This document shows positions 1-8,465 of a stretch of DNA of 64,000 nucleotides, in pieces. The position numbers and the translations under genes were made by a program. The first letter of the stretch is position 1; the number at the start of each line of letters is the position of its first letter. Source of the stretch: Citrobacter telavivensis. GTDB lineage: Bacteria > Pseudomonadota > Gammaproteobacteria > Enterobacterales > Enterobacteriaceae. Below the pieces are notes generated by a model, which saw nothing but the letters and a program-made list of their open reading frames with translations, was not told where the DNA came from and ran no database searches. The DNA lies in assembly GCA_009363175.1 (NCBI GenBank), contig CP045203.1:1-64000 (forward strand), in the 5' to 3' direction.

Positions 1-143
1 ATCAGAAATGGGGCAAGGATGATTTTTTTCGCCATTGTGCCGCATTGAGGCGATTTTCTGCGTTAAAGAGGGGAGACGATAGCGGCTTTTTTGCCAAAAT
101 GATCCGATCGCGATCGCAATCCCATCGCTTTCTCAGTCACATT

Positions 144-190
144 GTTTCAATGTGAAACGCATTATTTTTTTATCTGTTTCAGAACAGAAC
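144..190. promoter_or_regulatory. Paired palindromic operator upstream of dhaD copy 1
   Basis: Two 15-bp sites of the form GTTYC-N5-GRAAC lie at 144-158 (GTTTCAATGTGAAAC, perfect) and 176-190 (second half AGAAC), with starts 32 bp apart. The same pair occurs upstream of dhaK, dhaD copy 2 and dhaB. I infer DhaR binding because all four regions are dha promoters and dhaR is adjacent. The rest of bases 1-341 is a non-coding divergent control region homologous to 1908-2467. Confidence 0.65.
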
Positions 191-341
191 AAAAAAGGGA
201 AAAATTTTTTTCGCCGCGGCTCGCCCTACAGTGGATGCATCGCTCCGGCAGCGTGGCTGTAAGCGCCATTGATATCAGGCGCCGCGGCATGACGGCCTGG
301 GCTCACGTGTCAACATACGCACTTATTTGAGGGTGAAAGGA

Positions 342-1439
342 ATGCTAAAAGTTATTCAATCTCCAGCCAAATATCTCCAGGGACCTGATGCCGCCATGCT
401 GTTTGGCGAATACGCTAAAAACCTGGCCGACAGCTTTTTTGTTATCGCCGATGACTTCGTGATGAAGTTGGCGGGCGACAAAGTATTGAACGGCCTGCAT
501 AGCCACAATATTAGCTGCCATGCGGAACGGTTTAACGGCGAGTGCAGCCATGCGGAAATCAACCGCCTGATCGCCATTCTTAAGCAGCACGGCTGCCGCG
601 GCGTGGTGGGTATCGGCGGCGGGAAAACCCTCGATACAGCGAAGGCGATCGGCTATTACCAGAAGCTGCCGGTGGTGGTGATCCCGACAATTGCCTCAAC
701 CGATGCGCCGACCAGCGCGCTGTCGGTTATCTACACCGAGGCGGGCGAGTTTGAAGAGTATCTGATCTACCCGAAAAACCCGGATATGGTGGTGATGGAC
801 ACGGCGATTATCGCCAAAGCGCCGGTACGCTTGCTGGTGGCCGGGATGGGCGATGCGCTCTCCACCTGGTTTGAAGCCAAGGCCTGCTTCGATGCGCGAG
901 CCACCAGCATGGCGGGCGGGCAGTCCACGGCGGCGGCCTTGAGCCTGGCGCGCCTGTGCTATGATACGCTGCTGGCGGAAGGCGAAAAAGCACGCCTGGC
1001 GGCTCAGGCTGGAGTGGTGACCGATGCGCTGGAGCGTATTGTCGAAGCCAACACCTATCTGAGCGGTATCGGTTTTGAGAGCAGCGGCCTGGCCGGCGCG
1101 CACGCGATTCACAACGGTTTCACCATCCTTGAAGAGTGCCACCATCTGTATCACGGCGAAAAAGTCGCTTTCGGCACCCTGGCGCAGCTGGTACTGCAAA
1201 ATAGCCCGCTGGAAGAGATCGAAACCGTGATGGGCTTCTGTGAAAAAGTCGGCCTGCCGATCACCCTTGCCCAGATGGGCGTGAAAGAGGGTATCGAAAG
1301 CAAAATCCACGCGGTGGCGAAAGCCACCTGCGCGGAAGGCGAAACCATCCACAATATGCCGTTCCCGGTCACCGCGGATAGCGTCTACGCCGCCATCCTT
1401 ACCGCGGACCTGCTTGGGCAGCAGTGGCTGGCGCGTTAA
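342..1439 (+). CDS. dhaD: Glycerol dehydrogenase, copy 1
   Basis: Oxidises glycerol to dihydroxyacetone with NAD in the cytoplasm, the oxidative branch of anaerobic glycerol use. It is 365 aa, family III (GldA-type) alcohol dehydrogenase, with the dinucleotide-binding run GIGGGKTLDTAKA near residues 91-103 and the metal-ligand Asp/His residues of the family (an Asp near 170, histidines in the AHAIHNG and YHGEKVAFG segments). The ATG at 342 was chosen because it follows GAAAGGA. The protein differs from copy 2 at about one residue in twenty, mostly in the first 65 and last 60 residues, so this is not a recent duplicate. The adjacent dhaR is broken, so control would depend on the downstream copy. 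Confidence 0.95.
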   Translation: MLKVIQSPAKYLQGPDAAMLFGEYAKNLADSFFVIADDFVMKLAGDKVLNGLHSHNISCHAERFNGECSHAEINRLIAILKQHGCRGVVGIGGGKTLDTAKAIGYYQKLPVVVIPTIASTDAPTSALSVIYTEAGEFEEYLIYPKNPDMVVMDTAIIAKAPVRLLVAGMGDALSTWFEAKACFDARATSMAGGQSTAAALSLARLCYDTLLAEGEKARLAAQAGVVTDALERIVEANTYLSGIGFESSGLAGAHAIHNGFTILEECHHLYHGEKVAFGTLAQLVLQNSPLEEIETVMGFCEKVGLPITLAQMGVKEGIESKIHAVAKATCAEGETIHNMPFPVTADSVYAAILTADLLGQQWLAR

Positions 1440-1486
1440 GTCTTTCACAAGGTTCTATGCCGCGGCGCATTGCGGCATCAACTCCT

Positions 1487-1522
1487 CCCTCCGGCAGCCG
1501 CTGCCGGAGGGTTTTGTCGTTT
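1487..1522 (+). terminator. Intrinsic terminator after dhaD copy 1
   Basis: An 11-bp GC stem (CCCTCCGGCAG / CTGCCGGAGGG, loop CCG) is followed by a T-rich run. The equivalent stem after dhaD copy 2 (about 3598-3630) is imperfect and lacks the T-run. Confidence 0.75.
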
Positions 1523-1552
1523 TAACTGTGTTAACTCCAGCGGAAAAGGGAT

Positions 1553-1705
1553 ATGACAGCTCAGACTCAGGGTGCGGAAAATGAAGTTTCAGCCGTTATC
1601 AGCCAGTCGTGGCATCGCTGCAGCAAATTTATGCAGCGTGAAACCTGGCAGGCGCCGCATCAGGCGCAGGGGCTGACCTTTGAATCGATCTGCCGTCGCA
1701 AATAA
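1553..1705 (+). pseudogene. dhaR: dhaR 5' stub (regulator truncated at codon 50)
   Basis: The first 50 codons of a DhaR homologue run from the ATG at 1553 to a TAA created at the junction with dhaK DNA. They align with the intact DhaR at 3655 from the QSWHRCSKFMQRETWQAP segment through ESICRRK, where the reading frame stops. The first 17 codons differ strongly between the two copies, so the stub comes from a diverged allele. Sensor, AAA+ and HTH domains are all missing, so it cannot function. Confidence 0.9.
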
Positions 1706-1907
1706 ACCCAACGTGCGCGGGTTCGTGTCCTGAACCGCCGCCGGAGATCACCGCCACGTTATTTTTGTTAAGGTCGCGGCGAACCACGATGCGAATGGCC
1801 GGATCGCTCTCCAGACGCGCCAGGTTATTCCACGGGCTGGTGATAATTGTACCGTCGATCACGTCGCTAACGAGATGGGGGCGTTGATTAAAAAAGAATT
1901 GAGACAT
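1703..1907 (-). pseudogene. dhaK: dhaK 5' stub (dihydroxyacetone kinase, truncated)
   Basis: On the minus strand the ATG at 1907, behind GAGGAG, opens a frame matching the N-terminus of ATP-dependent dihydroxyacetone kinase DhaK (MSQFFFNQRPHLVSDVIDG, then SGGGSGHEPAHVGFI). Homology ends near codon 68, where the frame runs into the dhaR stub. The intact family protein is about 550 aa. This is normally the first gene of the operon diverging from dhaD, so its start, RBS and promoter are kept but no kinase is made. Confidence 0.9.
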
Positions 1908-2019
1908 AACGGCTCCTCGAGGTTGAGTGTAAGACAAACCCCCGAATGCATGTTCATGGTGCGGAGGCGATAGAGAGATTCTGGCGAAGTCAGCATGGAA
2001 AAAAACAACACGAAAATGA

Positions 2020-2065
2020 GTTTCATTACGAAACGTGATTGCTGTTTTTTGTTCCGAAATGAAAC
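2020..2065. promoter_or_regulatory. Paired palindromic operator on the dhaK side
   Basis: GTTTCATTACGAAAC (2020-2034, perfect) and GTTCCGAAATGAAAC (2051-2065), starts 31 bp apart, lie upstream of the dhaK stub in the dhaK-dhaD divergent region. They have the same consensus as the pairs at 144, 2273 and 8286. Confidence 0.65.
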
Positions 2066-2272
2066 TTAATTAGGCGAGAAATCATCACAATGCGAACTCG
2101 CTCGACTTTTTCCTCCTGCGATCAGAGCAGGCCACACGGCGCAGTCAGTCTTTTTTGCGGGGCTTTACCCAGGATGGCGCGTAATTGGGGAAATTTATCA
2201 TCGTGTTTGTCGGTAATTTCGCGGTAACGGAACGGATCGAGATCGCAAATCTCATTATTTTTGTGGTTAAGC

Positions 2273-2319
2273 GTTCCAATATGAAACGCATGTCATTTTT
2301 ATCTGTTCCATATCAGAAC
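2273..2319. promoter_or_regulatory. Paired palindromic operator upstream of dhaD copy 2
   Basis: GTTCCAATATGAAAC (2273-2287) and GTTCCATATCAGAAC (2305-2319), starts 32 bp apart, sit about 150-195 bp upstream of dhaD. The sequence between and around them is homologous to 144-190. Likely the DhaR activation site. Confidence 0.65.
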
Positions 2320-2467
2320 AAAATGACGAAAGATTTTTTTGTACACGCCTCGCCATACAGTTATTACATCGCTCCGGTACGTCCGCTTTCGCCGTCAACA
2401 TCAGGCTAAACGGGTTAACGCCAGGGCTCACCATGTAAAAACATGTACTTATTTGAGGATGAAAGGA

Positions 2468-3565
2468 ATGCTAAAAGTTATTCAATCTCCAGCCAAATAT
2501 CTCCAGGGTCCTGACGCTTCTACCTTATTTGGTCAATACGCTAAAAATCTGGCGGACAGCTTTTTCGTGATTGCGGACGACTTCGTCATGAAGCTGGCGG
2601 GAGAAAAGGTACTCAATGGCCTGCACAGCCATGACATTAGCTGCCACGCGGAACGCTTCAACGGTGAATGCAGCCATGTTGAAATTAATCGCCTGATTGC
2701 CATTCTGAAAAAACACGGTTGCCGCGGCGTGGTTGGGATTGGCGGTGGGAAAACGTTAGATACCGCCAAAGCAATTGGTTATTACCAGAAGCTGCCGGTA
2801 GTGGTGATCCCGACCATCGCCTCAACCGATGCGCCAACCAGCGCGCTGTCCGTTATCTATACCGAAGCGGGTGAGTTTGAAGAGTATCTGATCTACCCGA
2901 AAAACCCGGATATGGTGGTGATGGATACCGCAATTATTGCCAAAGCGCCGGTACGTCTGCTGGTGGCCGGGATGGGCGATGCGCTCTCGACCTGGTTTGA
3001 AGCGAAAGCCTGTTATGACGCTCGGGCGACCAGCATGGCGGGCGGGCAGTCCACCGTGGCGGCGCTGAGCCTGGCGCGCCTGTGCTATGATACCCTGCTG
3101 GCGGAAGGCGAAAAGGCACGCTTAGCCGCCCAGGCTGGCGTGGTGACCGATGCGCTGGAACGTATTGTCGAAGCCAACACCTACCTCAGCGGTATCGGCT
3201 TTGAAAGCAGCGGCCTTGCGGGGGCACATGCCATCCATAACGGCTTTACGATTCTGGAAGAGTGCCACCATCTGTACCACGGTGAAAAAGTCGCCTTTGG
3301 TACGCTGGCGCAGCTGGTGCTGCAGAACAGCCCGATGGAAGAGATCGAAACCGTGCTGAATTTCTGTCAGAAAGTGGGCCTGCCGGTAACGTTAGCGGAA
3401 ATGGGTGTGAAAGACGACATTGACGGCAAGATTATGGCCGTGGCTAAAGCCACCTGCGCAGAAGGTGAAACTATTCACAATATGCCGTTCCCGGTGACGC
3501 CTGAAAGCGTACATGCCGCTATTTTGACGGCAGACCTGCTGGGACAGCAGTGGCTGGCGCGTTAA
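2468..3565 (+). CDS. dhaD: Glycerol dehydrogenase, copy 2
   Basis: NAD-linked glycerol dehydrogenase of 365 aa, the same length as copy 1. By recollection its sequence reads like DhaD of Citrobacter freundii. It keeps the GGGKTLDTAKA nucleotide-binding loop and the metal-binding aspartate and histidines of the GldA family. The start at 2468 was preferred over an in-frame ATG at 2459 because the Shine-Dalgarno GAAAGGA fits it and copy 1 starts at the same place. It lies 89 bp upstream of an intact dhaR on the same strand, the normal arrangement. Substrate preference (glycerol) is inferred from family and context. Confidence 0.96.
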   Translation: MLKVIQSPAKYLQGPDASTLFGQYAKNLADSFFVIADDFVMKLAGEKVLNGLHSHDISCHAERFNGECSHVEINRLIAILKKHGCRGVVGIGGGKTLDTAKAIGYYQKLPVVVIPTIASTDAPTSALSVIYTEAGEFEEYLIYPKNPDMVVMDTAIIAKAPVRLLVAGMGDALSTWFEAKACYDARATSMAGGQSTVAALSLARLCYDTLLAEGEKARLAAQAGVVTDALERIVEANTYLSGIGFESSGLAGAHAIHNGFTILEECHHLYHGEKVAFGTLAQLVLQNSPMEEIETVLNFCQKVGLPVTLAEMGVKDDIDGKIMAVAKATCAEGETIHNMPFPVTPESVHAAILTADLLGQQWLAR

Positions 3566-3654
3566 TCGGGCACAGGTAAATTTACCCAGCATCTTCTCCC
3601 CCTCTGACAGTCTCTGCCGGAGGGGTTGTCTATGGCAAAACAGCGGAAAGGGAT

Positions 3655-5580
3655 ATGACGGCGCACACGCATAGCATCGGGCAGGAAGTCTCTTCGGTTC
3701 TCGCCCAGTCCTGGCATCGTTGCAGCAAGTTTATGCAGCGGGAAACCTGGCAGGCGCCGCATCAGGCGCAAGGGCTGACCTTTGAGTCGATTTGTCGTCG
3801 CAAGACGGCGCTGCTGACGATTGCGCAGGCCGCGCTGGAAGATGCCTGGGAGTTTATGGACGGTCGTCCGTGCGCACTGCTGATTCTGGATGAATCAGCC
3901 TGTATTCTCAGCCGTTGCGGCGATCCGCAGACGATAGAACAGCTGGCGGAGCTTGGATTTCGCGACGGCAGCTATTGCGCGGAAAGCATTATCGGCAGTT
4001 GTGCGCTGTCGCTGGCGACGATGCCGGGGCAGCCGACAAAAACCTCTGGCGCTCAGCACTTTAAACAGGCGTTGCATCCGTGGTCGTTCTGCTCGACGCC
4101 GGTGTTCGATAACCATGGGCATCTGTTTGGCTCCATCTCATTGTGCTGTCTGGTAGAACATGAGTCCGTTTCTGATTTATCCCTGACGCTGGCGATTGCC
4201 AGAGAAGTCGGCAATTCATTGCTGACCGACAGCCTGCTGGCAGAATCCAACCGCCATCTGAACCAGATGTACGGGCTGCTGGAGAGCATGGATGATGGCG
4301 TGATGGCCTGGAATGAGCAGGGGGTGTTGCAGTTCCTCAATGCGCGCGCGGCGCTGCTTTTGCATCTCGACGCGCAGGCCAGCCAGGGCAAAAACATTCA
4401 CGACCTGCTCAATATGCCCATGCTGCTGCGTCGGGCAATTAAACATGCCCGCGGTCTGAATCACGTCGAAGTCACTTTTGAAAGCCAGCACCAGTTTGTT
4501 GATGCTGTTATCACCCTGAAGCCGATTGTTGAGGAGCAGGGCAACAGCTTTATCCTGCTGCTGCACCCGGTGGAGCAAATGCGTCAGCTGATGACCAGCC
4601 AGCTTGGTAAGGTGAGCCACACCTTTGAGCAGATGTCGACGGACGATCCGGAAACCCGACGCTTGATCCATTTTGGTCGCCAGGCGGCAAGGGGGAGTTT
4701 CCCGATCCTGCTGTGTGGGGAAGAGGGCGTAGGGAAAGAGCTGCTGAGCCAGGCCATTCACAATGAAAGCGAACGCGCCAGCGGACCGTATATTGCCGTG
4801 AACTGTCAGCTGTATGCCAACAGCGTGCTGGGGCAGGATTTTATGGGCAGTGCGCCTACCGATGATGAAAATGGTCGGTTGAGCCGCCTTGAGCTGGCGA
4901 ACGGCGGCACGCTGTTTCTGGAGAAAATTGAATATCTGGCACCGGAGCTGCAATCCGCGCTGTTACAGGTGATTAAGCAGGGAGTATTAACCCGTCTTGA
5001 TGCCCGTCGGCTGATTCCGGTGGATGTGAAAGTGATCGCCACCACTACGGTTGATCTCGCTAATCTGGTGGAGCAAAACCGCTTTAGCCGCCAACTGTAT
5101 TACGCGCTGCACTCTTTTGAGATTGTTATCCCGCCGCTACGGGCGCGGCGTAACAGTATTCCCTCGCTGATTTATACGCGACTGAATAGCCTGAAAAAAC
5201 GCTTCTCATCCAGCCTGAAGATCGACGACGACGCGCTGGCACAACTGGTGGCTTATTCGTGGCCGGGCAATGATTTCGAGCTGAACAGCATTATCGAAAA
5301 CATCGCTATCAGTAGCGATAACGGGCATATCCGGCTGAGTAATTTACCTGATTATCTGTTTGCCGAGCGTCCCGGTCTGGAGACCGCGTCTTCCCTGCTG
5401 CCAGCCAGCCTGACGTTTACCGCTATCGAAAAAGAGGCGATTATCCATGCCGCCCGTGTCACCAGTGGGCGAGTACAGGAGATGTCGCAACTGCTGAATA
5501 TTGGTCGCACCACCTTGTGGCGTAAGATGAAGCAGTACGACATCGACGCCAGCCAGTTTAAGCGCAAACATCTGGAGTAG
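3655..5580 (+). CDS. dhaR: Transcriptional activator of the dha regulon
   Basis: 641-aa regulator with bacterial enhancer-binding architecture: an N-terminal sensor region (about 50-200, GAF-like), a PAS-like segment (about 205-310), an AAA+ module (about 335-560) and a C-terminal Fis-type HTH (about 595-635, ending in RTTLWRKMKQY). The P-loop GEEGVGKE near residue 357 is intact. The Walker B region reads GGTLFLEKIEYL instead of the usual GGTLFLDEI, and the GAFTGA loop that contacts sigma-54 is replaced by DFMGSAPTDD. E. coli DhaR is likewise a sigma-70-type activator, so I infer sigma-54-independent activation. It probably binds the paired palindromes before dhaK, dhaD and dhaB. The 3' end overlaps convergent orfW by 23 bp. 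Confidence 0.93.
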   Translation: MTAHTHSIGQEVSSVLAQSWHRCSKFMQRETWQAPHQAQGLTFESICRRKTALLTIAQAALEDAWEFMDGRPCALLILDESACILSRCGDPQTIEQLAELGFRDGSYCAESIIGSCALSLATMPGQPTKTSGAQHFKQALHPWSFCSTPVFDNHGHLFGSISLCCLVEHESVSDLSLTLAIAREVGNSLLTDSLLAESNRHLNQMYGLLESMDDGVMAWNEQGVLQFLNARAALLLHLDAQASQGKNIHDLLNMPMLLRRAIKHARGLNHVEVTFESQHQFVDAVITLKPIVEEQGNSFILLLHPVEQMRQLMTSQLGKVSHTFEQMSTDDPETRRLIHFGRQAARGSFPILLCGEEGVGKELLSQAIHNESERASGPYIAVNCQLYANSVLGQDFMGSAPTDDENGRLSRLELANGGTLFLEKIEYLAPELQSALLQVIKQGVLTRLDARRLIPVDVKVIATTTVDLANLVEQNRFSRQLYYALHSFEIVIPPLRARRNSIPSLIYTRLNSLKKRFSSSLKIDDDALAQLVAYSWPGNDFELNSIIENIAISSDNGHIRLSNLPDYLFAERPGLETASSLLPASLTFTAIEKEAIIHAARVTSGRVQEMSQLLNIGRTTLWRKMKQYDIDASQFKRKHLE

Positions 5581-6088
5581 TTTCTTCGATTCTGGCCATG
5601 GAGAACAGCGCATCCGACAGCCGGTTGATATAACGCCTGGGTTCATCGCGTAACGTCAGCTTTTTGTCCATCGCGATGAGGATCCGCTCCAGCCGCCGTG
5701 CCAGGGTGCGCGCCACGTGTAGTTGTGCCGATGCCAGATTTTTCCCCGGAATGACAAATTCTTTCAGGGGGCCGCTCTGCGCCATATTGCGATCAATAAG
5801 TTGCTCCAGCGCCTGAATATCCTCGGCGTTAATCGTCTGCGTTAAGCGGGCGAGACCTTTCTCATCGCTGGCGAGTTCCGCCCCCAGCACAAACAGCATC
5901 TTCTGGATGGCATGCAGATCCTGGCGTAATTCTGCCTGGCGCGAGCTGGCATAGCAGACGCCAAGCTGGGAAATCAGTTCATCCACCGTACCATAGGCGT
6001 TAACGCGGATGTCGTCTTTGTCGATACGGCTGCCGCCAAATAGCGCGGTCGTGCCTTTATCACCGGTTCGGGTATAGATGCGATACAT
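5558..6088 (-). CDS. orfW: PduO-type cob(I)alamin adenosyltransferase
   Basis: 176 aa. It transfers the adenosyl group of ATP to cob(I)alamin, making the coenzyme B12 that glycerol dehydratase needs. The N-terminal TRTGDKGTT segment (about 6-14) and the conserved RRLE and N-R-LSDALF segments near the C-terminus are PduO signatures. It is the last gene of the leftward operon orfY-dhaT-dhaG-orfW, starting directly after the dhaG stop. It corresponds to orfW of the C. freundii dha locus and fits the B12-dependent dehydratase encoded on the other strand. Confidence 0.92.
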   Translation of the reverse strand: MYRIYTRTGDKGTTALFGGSRIDKDDIRVNAYGTVDELISQLGVCYASSRQAELRQDLHAIQKMLFVLGAELASDEKGLARLTQTINAEDIQALEQLIDRNMAQSGPLKEFVIPGKNLASAQLHVARTLARRLERILIAMDKKLTLRDEPRRYINRLSDALFSMARIEETTPDVCA

Positions 6089-6442
6089 TTATTTTATCTC
6101 GCTGAAGGGAAGCACTTTGACCAGTTGGCCCGCATTGGCGCCGAGCGTGCGGATGCTGGCTATCCCAGCGGCGATATGCCCGCAGACCAGCGCCCGATCC
6201 TCGGGTAGCTGGGCGTGGGTTAGGGCAATATCACCACTGGCGCTGAGGCCGAGACCCACGCGTAGCGTTGAGCTTTTAGCCGCCAGCTTGCTGAGGGCCA
6301 GCGCGCAGTCATGCTCGTCGCAACAGATTGTCCGGCAAGGGACGCCTTGCTCTTCCAGCCCCCAGCATAGTTCATCAAGCACGCGCGTATCCTGCCAGCG
6401 TGAGTGATAAAACAGATGTACGCCCGGTGATGAAAGTGACAT
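6089..6442 (-). CDS. dhaG: Small subunit of glycerol dehydratase reactivase
   Basis: 117 aa, the DdrB/PduH/GdrB family. It pairs with the large subunit DhaF (11171-12982) to release damaged cobalamin from inactivated dehydratase using ATP. The segment CGHIAAGIASIRTLGANAG near residues 86-104 is typical. The start at 6442 follows GGGGG. As in known dha loci, the small subunit is encoded away from the large one, in the dhaT operon, and is tightly packed against orfW. Confidence 0.9.
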   Translation of the reverse strand: MSLSSPGVHLFYHSRWQDTRVLDELCWGLEEQGVPCRTICCDEHDCALALSKLAAKSSTLRVGLGLSASGDIALTHAQLPEDRALVCGHIAAGIASIRTLGANAGQLVKVLPFSEIK

Positions 6443-6458
6443 TGCGCCCCCTTATTGA

Positions 6459-7622
6459 TCAGAATGCCTGACGGAAGATCCCGGCAATTTCTTTCTCGTT
6501 ACCTTTACGCGGGTTGGAGAAGGCATTGCCGTCTTTCAGCGCCATTTCCGCCATATACGGGAAATCGGCTTCTTTGACGCCCAGCTCGCGCAGATGCTGC
6601 GGAATACCGATATCGGCTGACAGGCGAGCGATGGCGCGAATCGCCAGCTCGGCAGCATCCATGGTGGACAGACCGTCAGTGTTCTCACCCATAAACTCCG
6701 CGATGTCGGCAAATTTCTCCGGATTAGCGATCAGGTTATAGCGCGCCACGTGCGGCAGCAGGACGGCATTTGCTACGCCGTGCGGCATGTCGTACAGACC
6801 GCCAAGCTGATGCGCCATCGCGTGAACGTAGCCAAGGTTGGCGTTGTTGAAGGCCATACCCGCCAGCAAAGAGGCATAGGCCATATTCTCGCGAGCTTTC
6901 AGGTTGCTGCCCAGTGCTACGGCCTGGCGTAAGTTGCGGGCGATCAGACGAATTGCCTGGATAGCGGCGGCGTCGGTAACCGGGTTGGCATCTTTTGAAA
7001 TATAGGCCTCAACGGCGTGGGTCAGGGCGTCCATTCCTGTTGCCGCAGTCAGTGGCGCAGGTTTGCCGAGCATCAGCAGTGGGTCATTAATGGAAACCGA
7101 CGGCAGGTTGCGCCAACTGACAATCACAAACTTCACTTTGGTTTTGGTATTGGTCAGCACGCAGTGACGGGTGACTTCGCTGGCGGTACCGGCGGTGGTA
7201 TTCACCGCGACGATCGGCGGCAGCGGATTGGTCAGGGTTTCAATCCCGGCATAGCTATAGAGATCGCCTTCGTGCGTCGCCGCGATACCGATGCCTTTAC
7301 CGCAGTCATGCGGGCTACCACCGCCGACGGTAACGATGATATCGCATTGCTCTTTACGAAAAACGTCCAGGCCGTCGCGCACGTTGGTGTCTTTAGGGTT
7401 TGGCTCGACGCCGTCAAACACCACCACGTCAATACCGGCTTCACGCAGATGTTCGAGGGTTTTATCAACCGCGCCGTCCTTAATGGCTCGCAGACCTTTA
7501 TCAGTCACCAGCAGCGCTTTTTTACCGCCCAACAGTTTGCAGCGTTCGCCCACGACGGAAATAGCATTCGGGCCAAAAAAGTTCACATTTGGCACCAGGT
7601 AATCAAACATACGATAGCTCAT
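6459..7622 (-). CDS. dhaT: 1,3-propanediol dehydrogenase
   Basis: 387-aa iron-dependent group III alcohol dehydrogenase that reduces 3-hydroxypropionaldehyde to 1,3-propanediol with NADH, regenerating NAD during glycerol fermentation. Visible signatures are GGGSPHDCGKG (about 98-108) for the nucleotide, GMDALTHAVEAY (about 193-204), and the metal-binding HAMAHQLGGLYDMPHG region (about 263-278). The length equals the family's. It starts behind AAGGT at 7622, 22 bp after orfY, and is followed by dhaG after 16 bp. Confidence 0.96.
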   Translation of the reverse strand: MSYRMFDYLVPNVNFFGPNAISVVGERCKLLGGKKALLVTDKGLRAIKDGAVDKTLEHLREAGIDVVVFDGVEPNPKDTNVRDGLDVFRKEQCDIIVTVGGGSPHDCGKGIGIAATHEGDLYSYAGIETLTNPLPPIVAVNTTAGTASEVTRHCVLTNTKTKVKFVIVSWRNLPSVSINDPLLMLGKPAPLTAATGMDALTHAVEAYISKDANPVTDAAAIQAIRLIARNLRQAVALGSNLKARENMAYASLLAGMAFNNANLGYVHAMAHQLGGLYDMPHGVANAVLLPHVARYNLIANPEKFADIAEFMGENTDGLSTMDAAELAIRAIARLSADIGIPQHLRELGVKEADFPYMAEMALKDGNAFSNPRKGNEKEIAGIFRQAF

Positions 7623-7644
7623 AATTTACCTTCTTAGATTTAAA

Positions 7645-8073
7645 TTATAATTCAGAGAAACAATTCAGTGCGGTTTGCGCTAATAACATGTCTTGTTCGA
7701 CAGTACCGCCACTTACGCCGACAGCACCGATTAATTTATCGTTTAACATGACAGGTAAGCCGCCACCAAAAATAACGATCCGCTGTTGATTCGTTAGCTG
7801 TAAACCATATAGTGACGCACCCGGTTGTACCGCGTCGGTAATTTCATGGGTCCCCTGCCGCAGACAGCAGGCGGTATACGCTTTATTAAGAGAAATATCA
7901 CAGCTGGTGACGAACGCGTCGTCCATGCGTTGCATCAGCAGCGTGTTGCCGCCGCGATCCACCACGGAAAAGACCACCGGCACGTTGATCTCAAGCGCTT
8001 TAGCCTCGACGGCCTGCGCCATTTTTTTCGCCGCCGCCAGCGTAATGGTGGCGATTGGTTGGCTCTTATTCAC
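7645..8073 (-). CDS. orfY: GlcG/HbpS-family protein of the dha operon
   Basis: 142 aa, DUF336 (GlcG/HbpS) family. The conserved core has VVDRGGNTLLMQRMDDAF (about 37-54), FGGGLPVML and GAVGVSGGTVEQD near the C-terminus. The biochemical role is not established here; some relatives bind haem or cofactors and one is needed with diol/glycerol dehydratase systems. It is first in the operon that diverges from dhaB, with AGGAGA as RBS, and matches the orfY position in Citrobacter and Klebsiella dha loci. Confidence 0.88.
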   Translation of the reverse strand: MNKSQPIATITLAAAKKMAQAVEAKALEINVPVVFSVVDRGGNTLLMQRMDDAFVTSCDISLNKAYTACCLRQGTHEITDAVQPGASLYGLQLTNQQRIVIFGGGLPVMLNDKLIGAVGVSGGTVEQDMLLAQTALNCFSEL

Positions 8074-8285
8074 AGTCTCTCCTGAAAATGTTGTAGGGCT
8101 GATGTCACGAAAATATCGCGATACAGCTATTTTTTATCATTGGGTTTGGCTTTATTTTCTCGCCGCGCGTTATTAAGTCAATAGGGTGAAAATTTAAAAA
8201 GTATTAATTTAATTTTGTGTATTAGTGTTTATTGATAATGATCATTTAACTTCGTCACAATTCGCTACGAATATTCCTGAGAACC

Positions 8286-8331
8286 GTTTCAATATGGAAC
8301 GATGAATTTTTATTACGTGCCAAATTGGAAC
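8286..8331. promoter_or_regulatory. Paired palindromic operator between orfY/dhaT and dhaB
   Basis: GTTTCAATATGGAAC (8286-8300) and GTGCCAAATTGGAAC (8317-8331), starts 31 bp apart, lie in the 392-bp divergent region 8074-8465 and could serve both operons. The rest of the region is AT-rich and without another recognisable gene. Confidence 0.62.
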
Positions 8332-8465
8332 GAAATTAATTTTATTTTTTTATTGCTGTGCTCATTTAGAGTTCGGCCATTGCTGATGAAAGGCGAATGC
8401 CGGGAGGTGTGTCCCCGGCAATACGGCCCGGCGTCCCTATTTTTTATCTTTTGAGTCCATAAACT

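Noticed and set aside
696..1448. 250-codon frame opposite dhaD copy 1
   Set aside because: It is a shadow of GC-rich dhaD codons; no RBS, no family resemblance, and the dhaD reading is certain.
8074..8465. Sigma-54 promoter (-24/-12) in the dhaT-dhaB region
   Set aside because: No convincing GG-N10-GC element, and DhaR lacks the GAFTGA loop.
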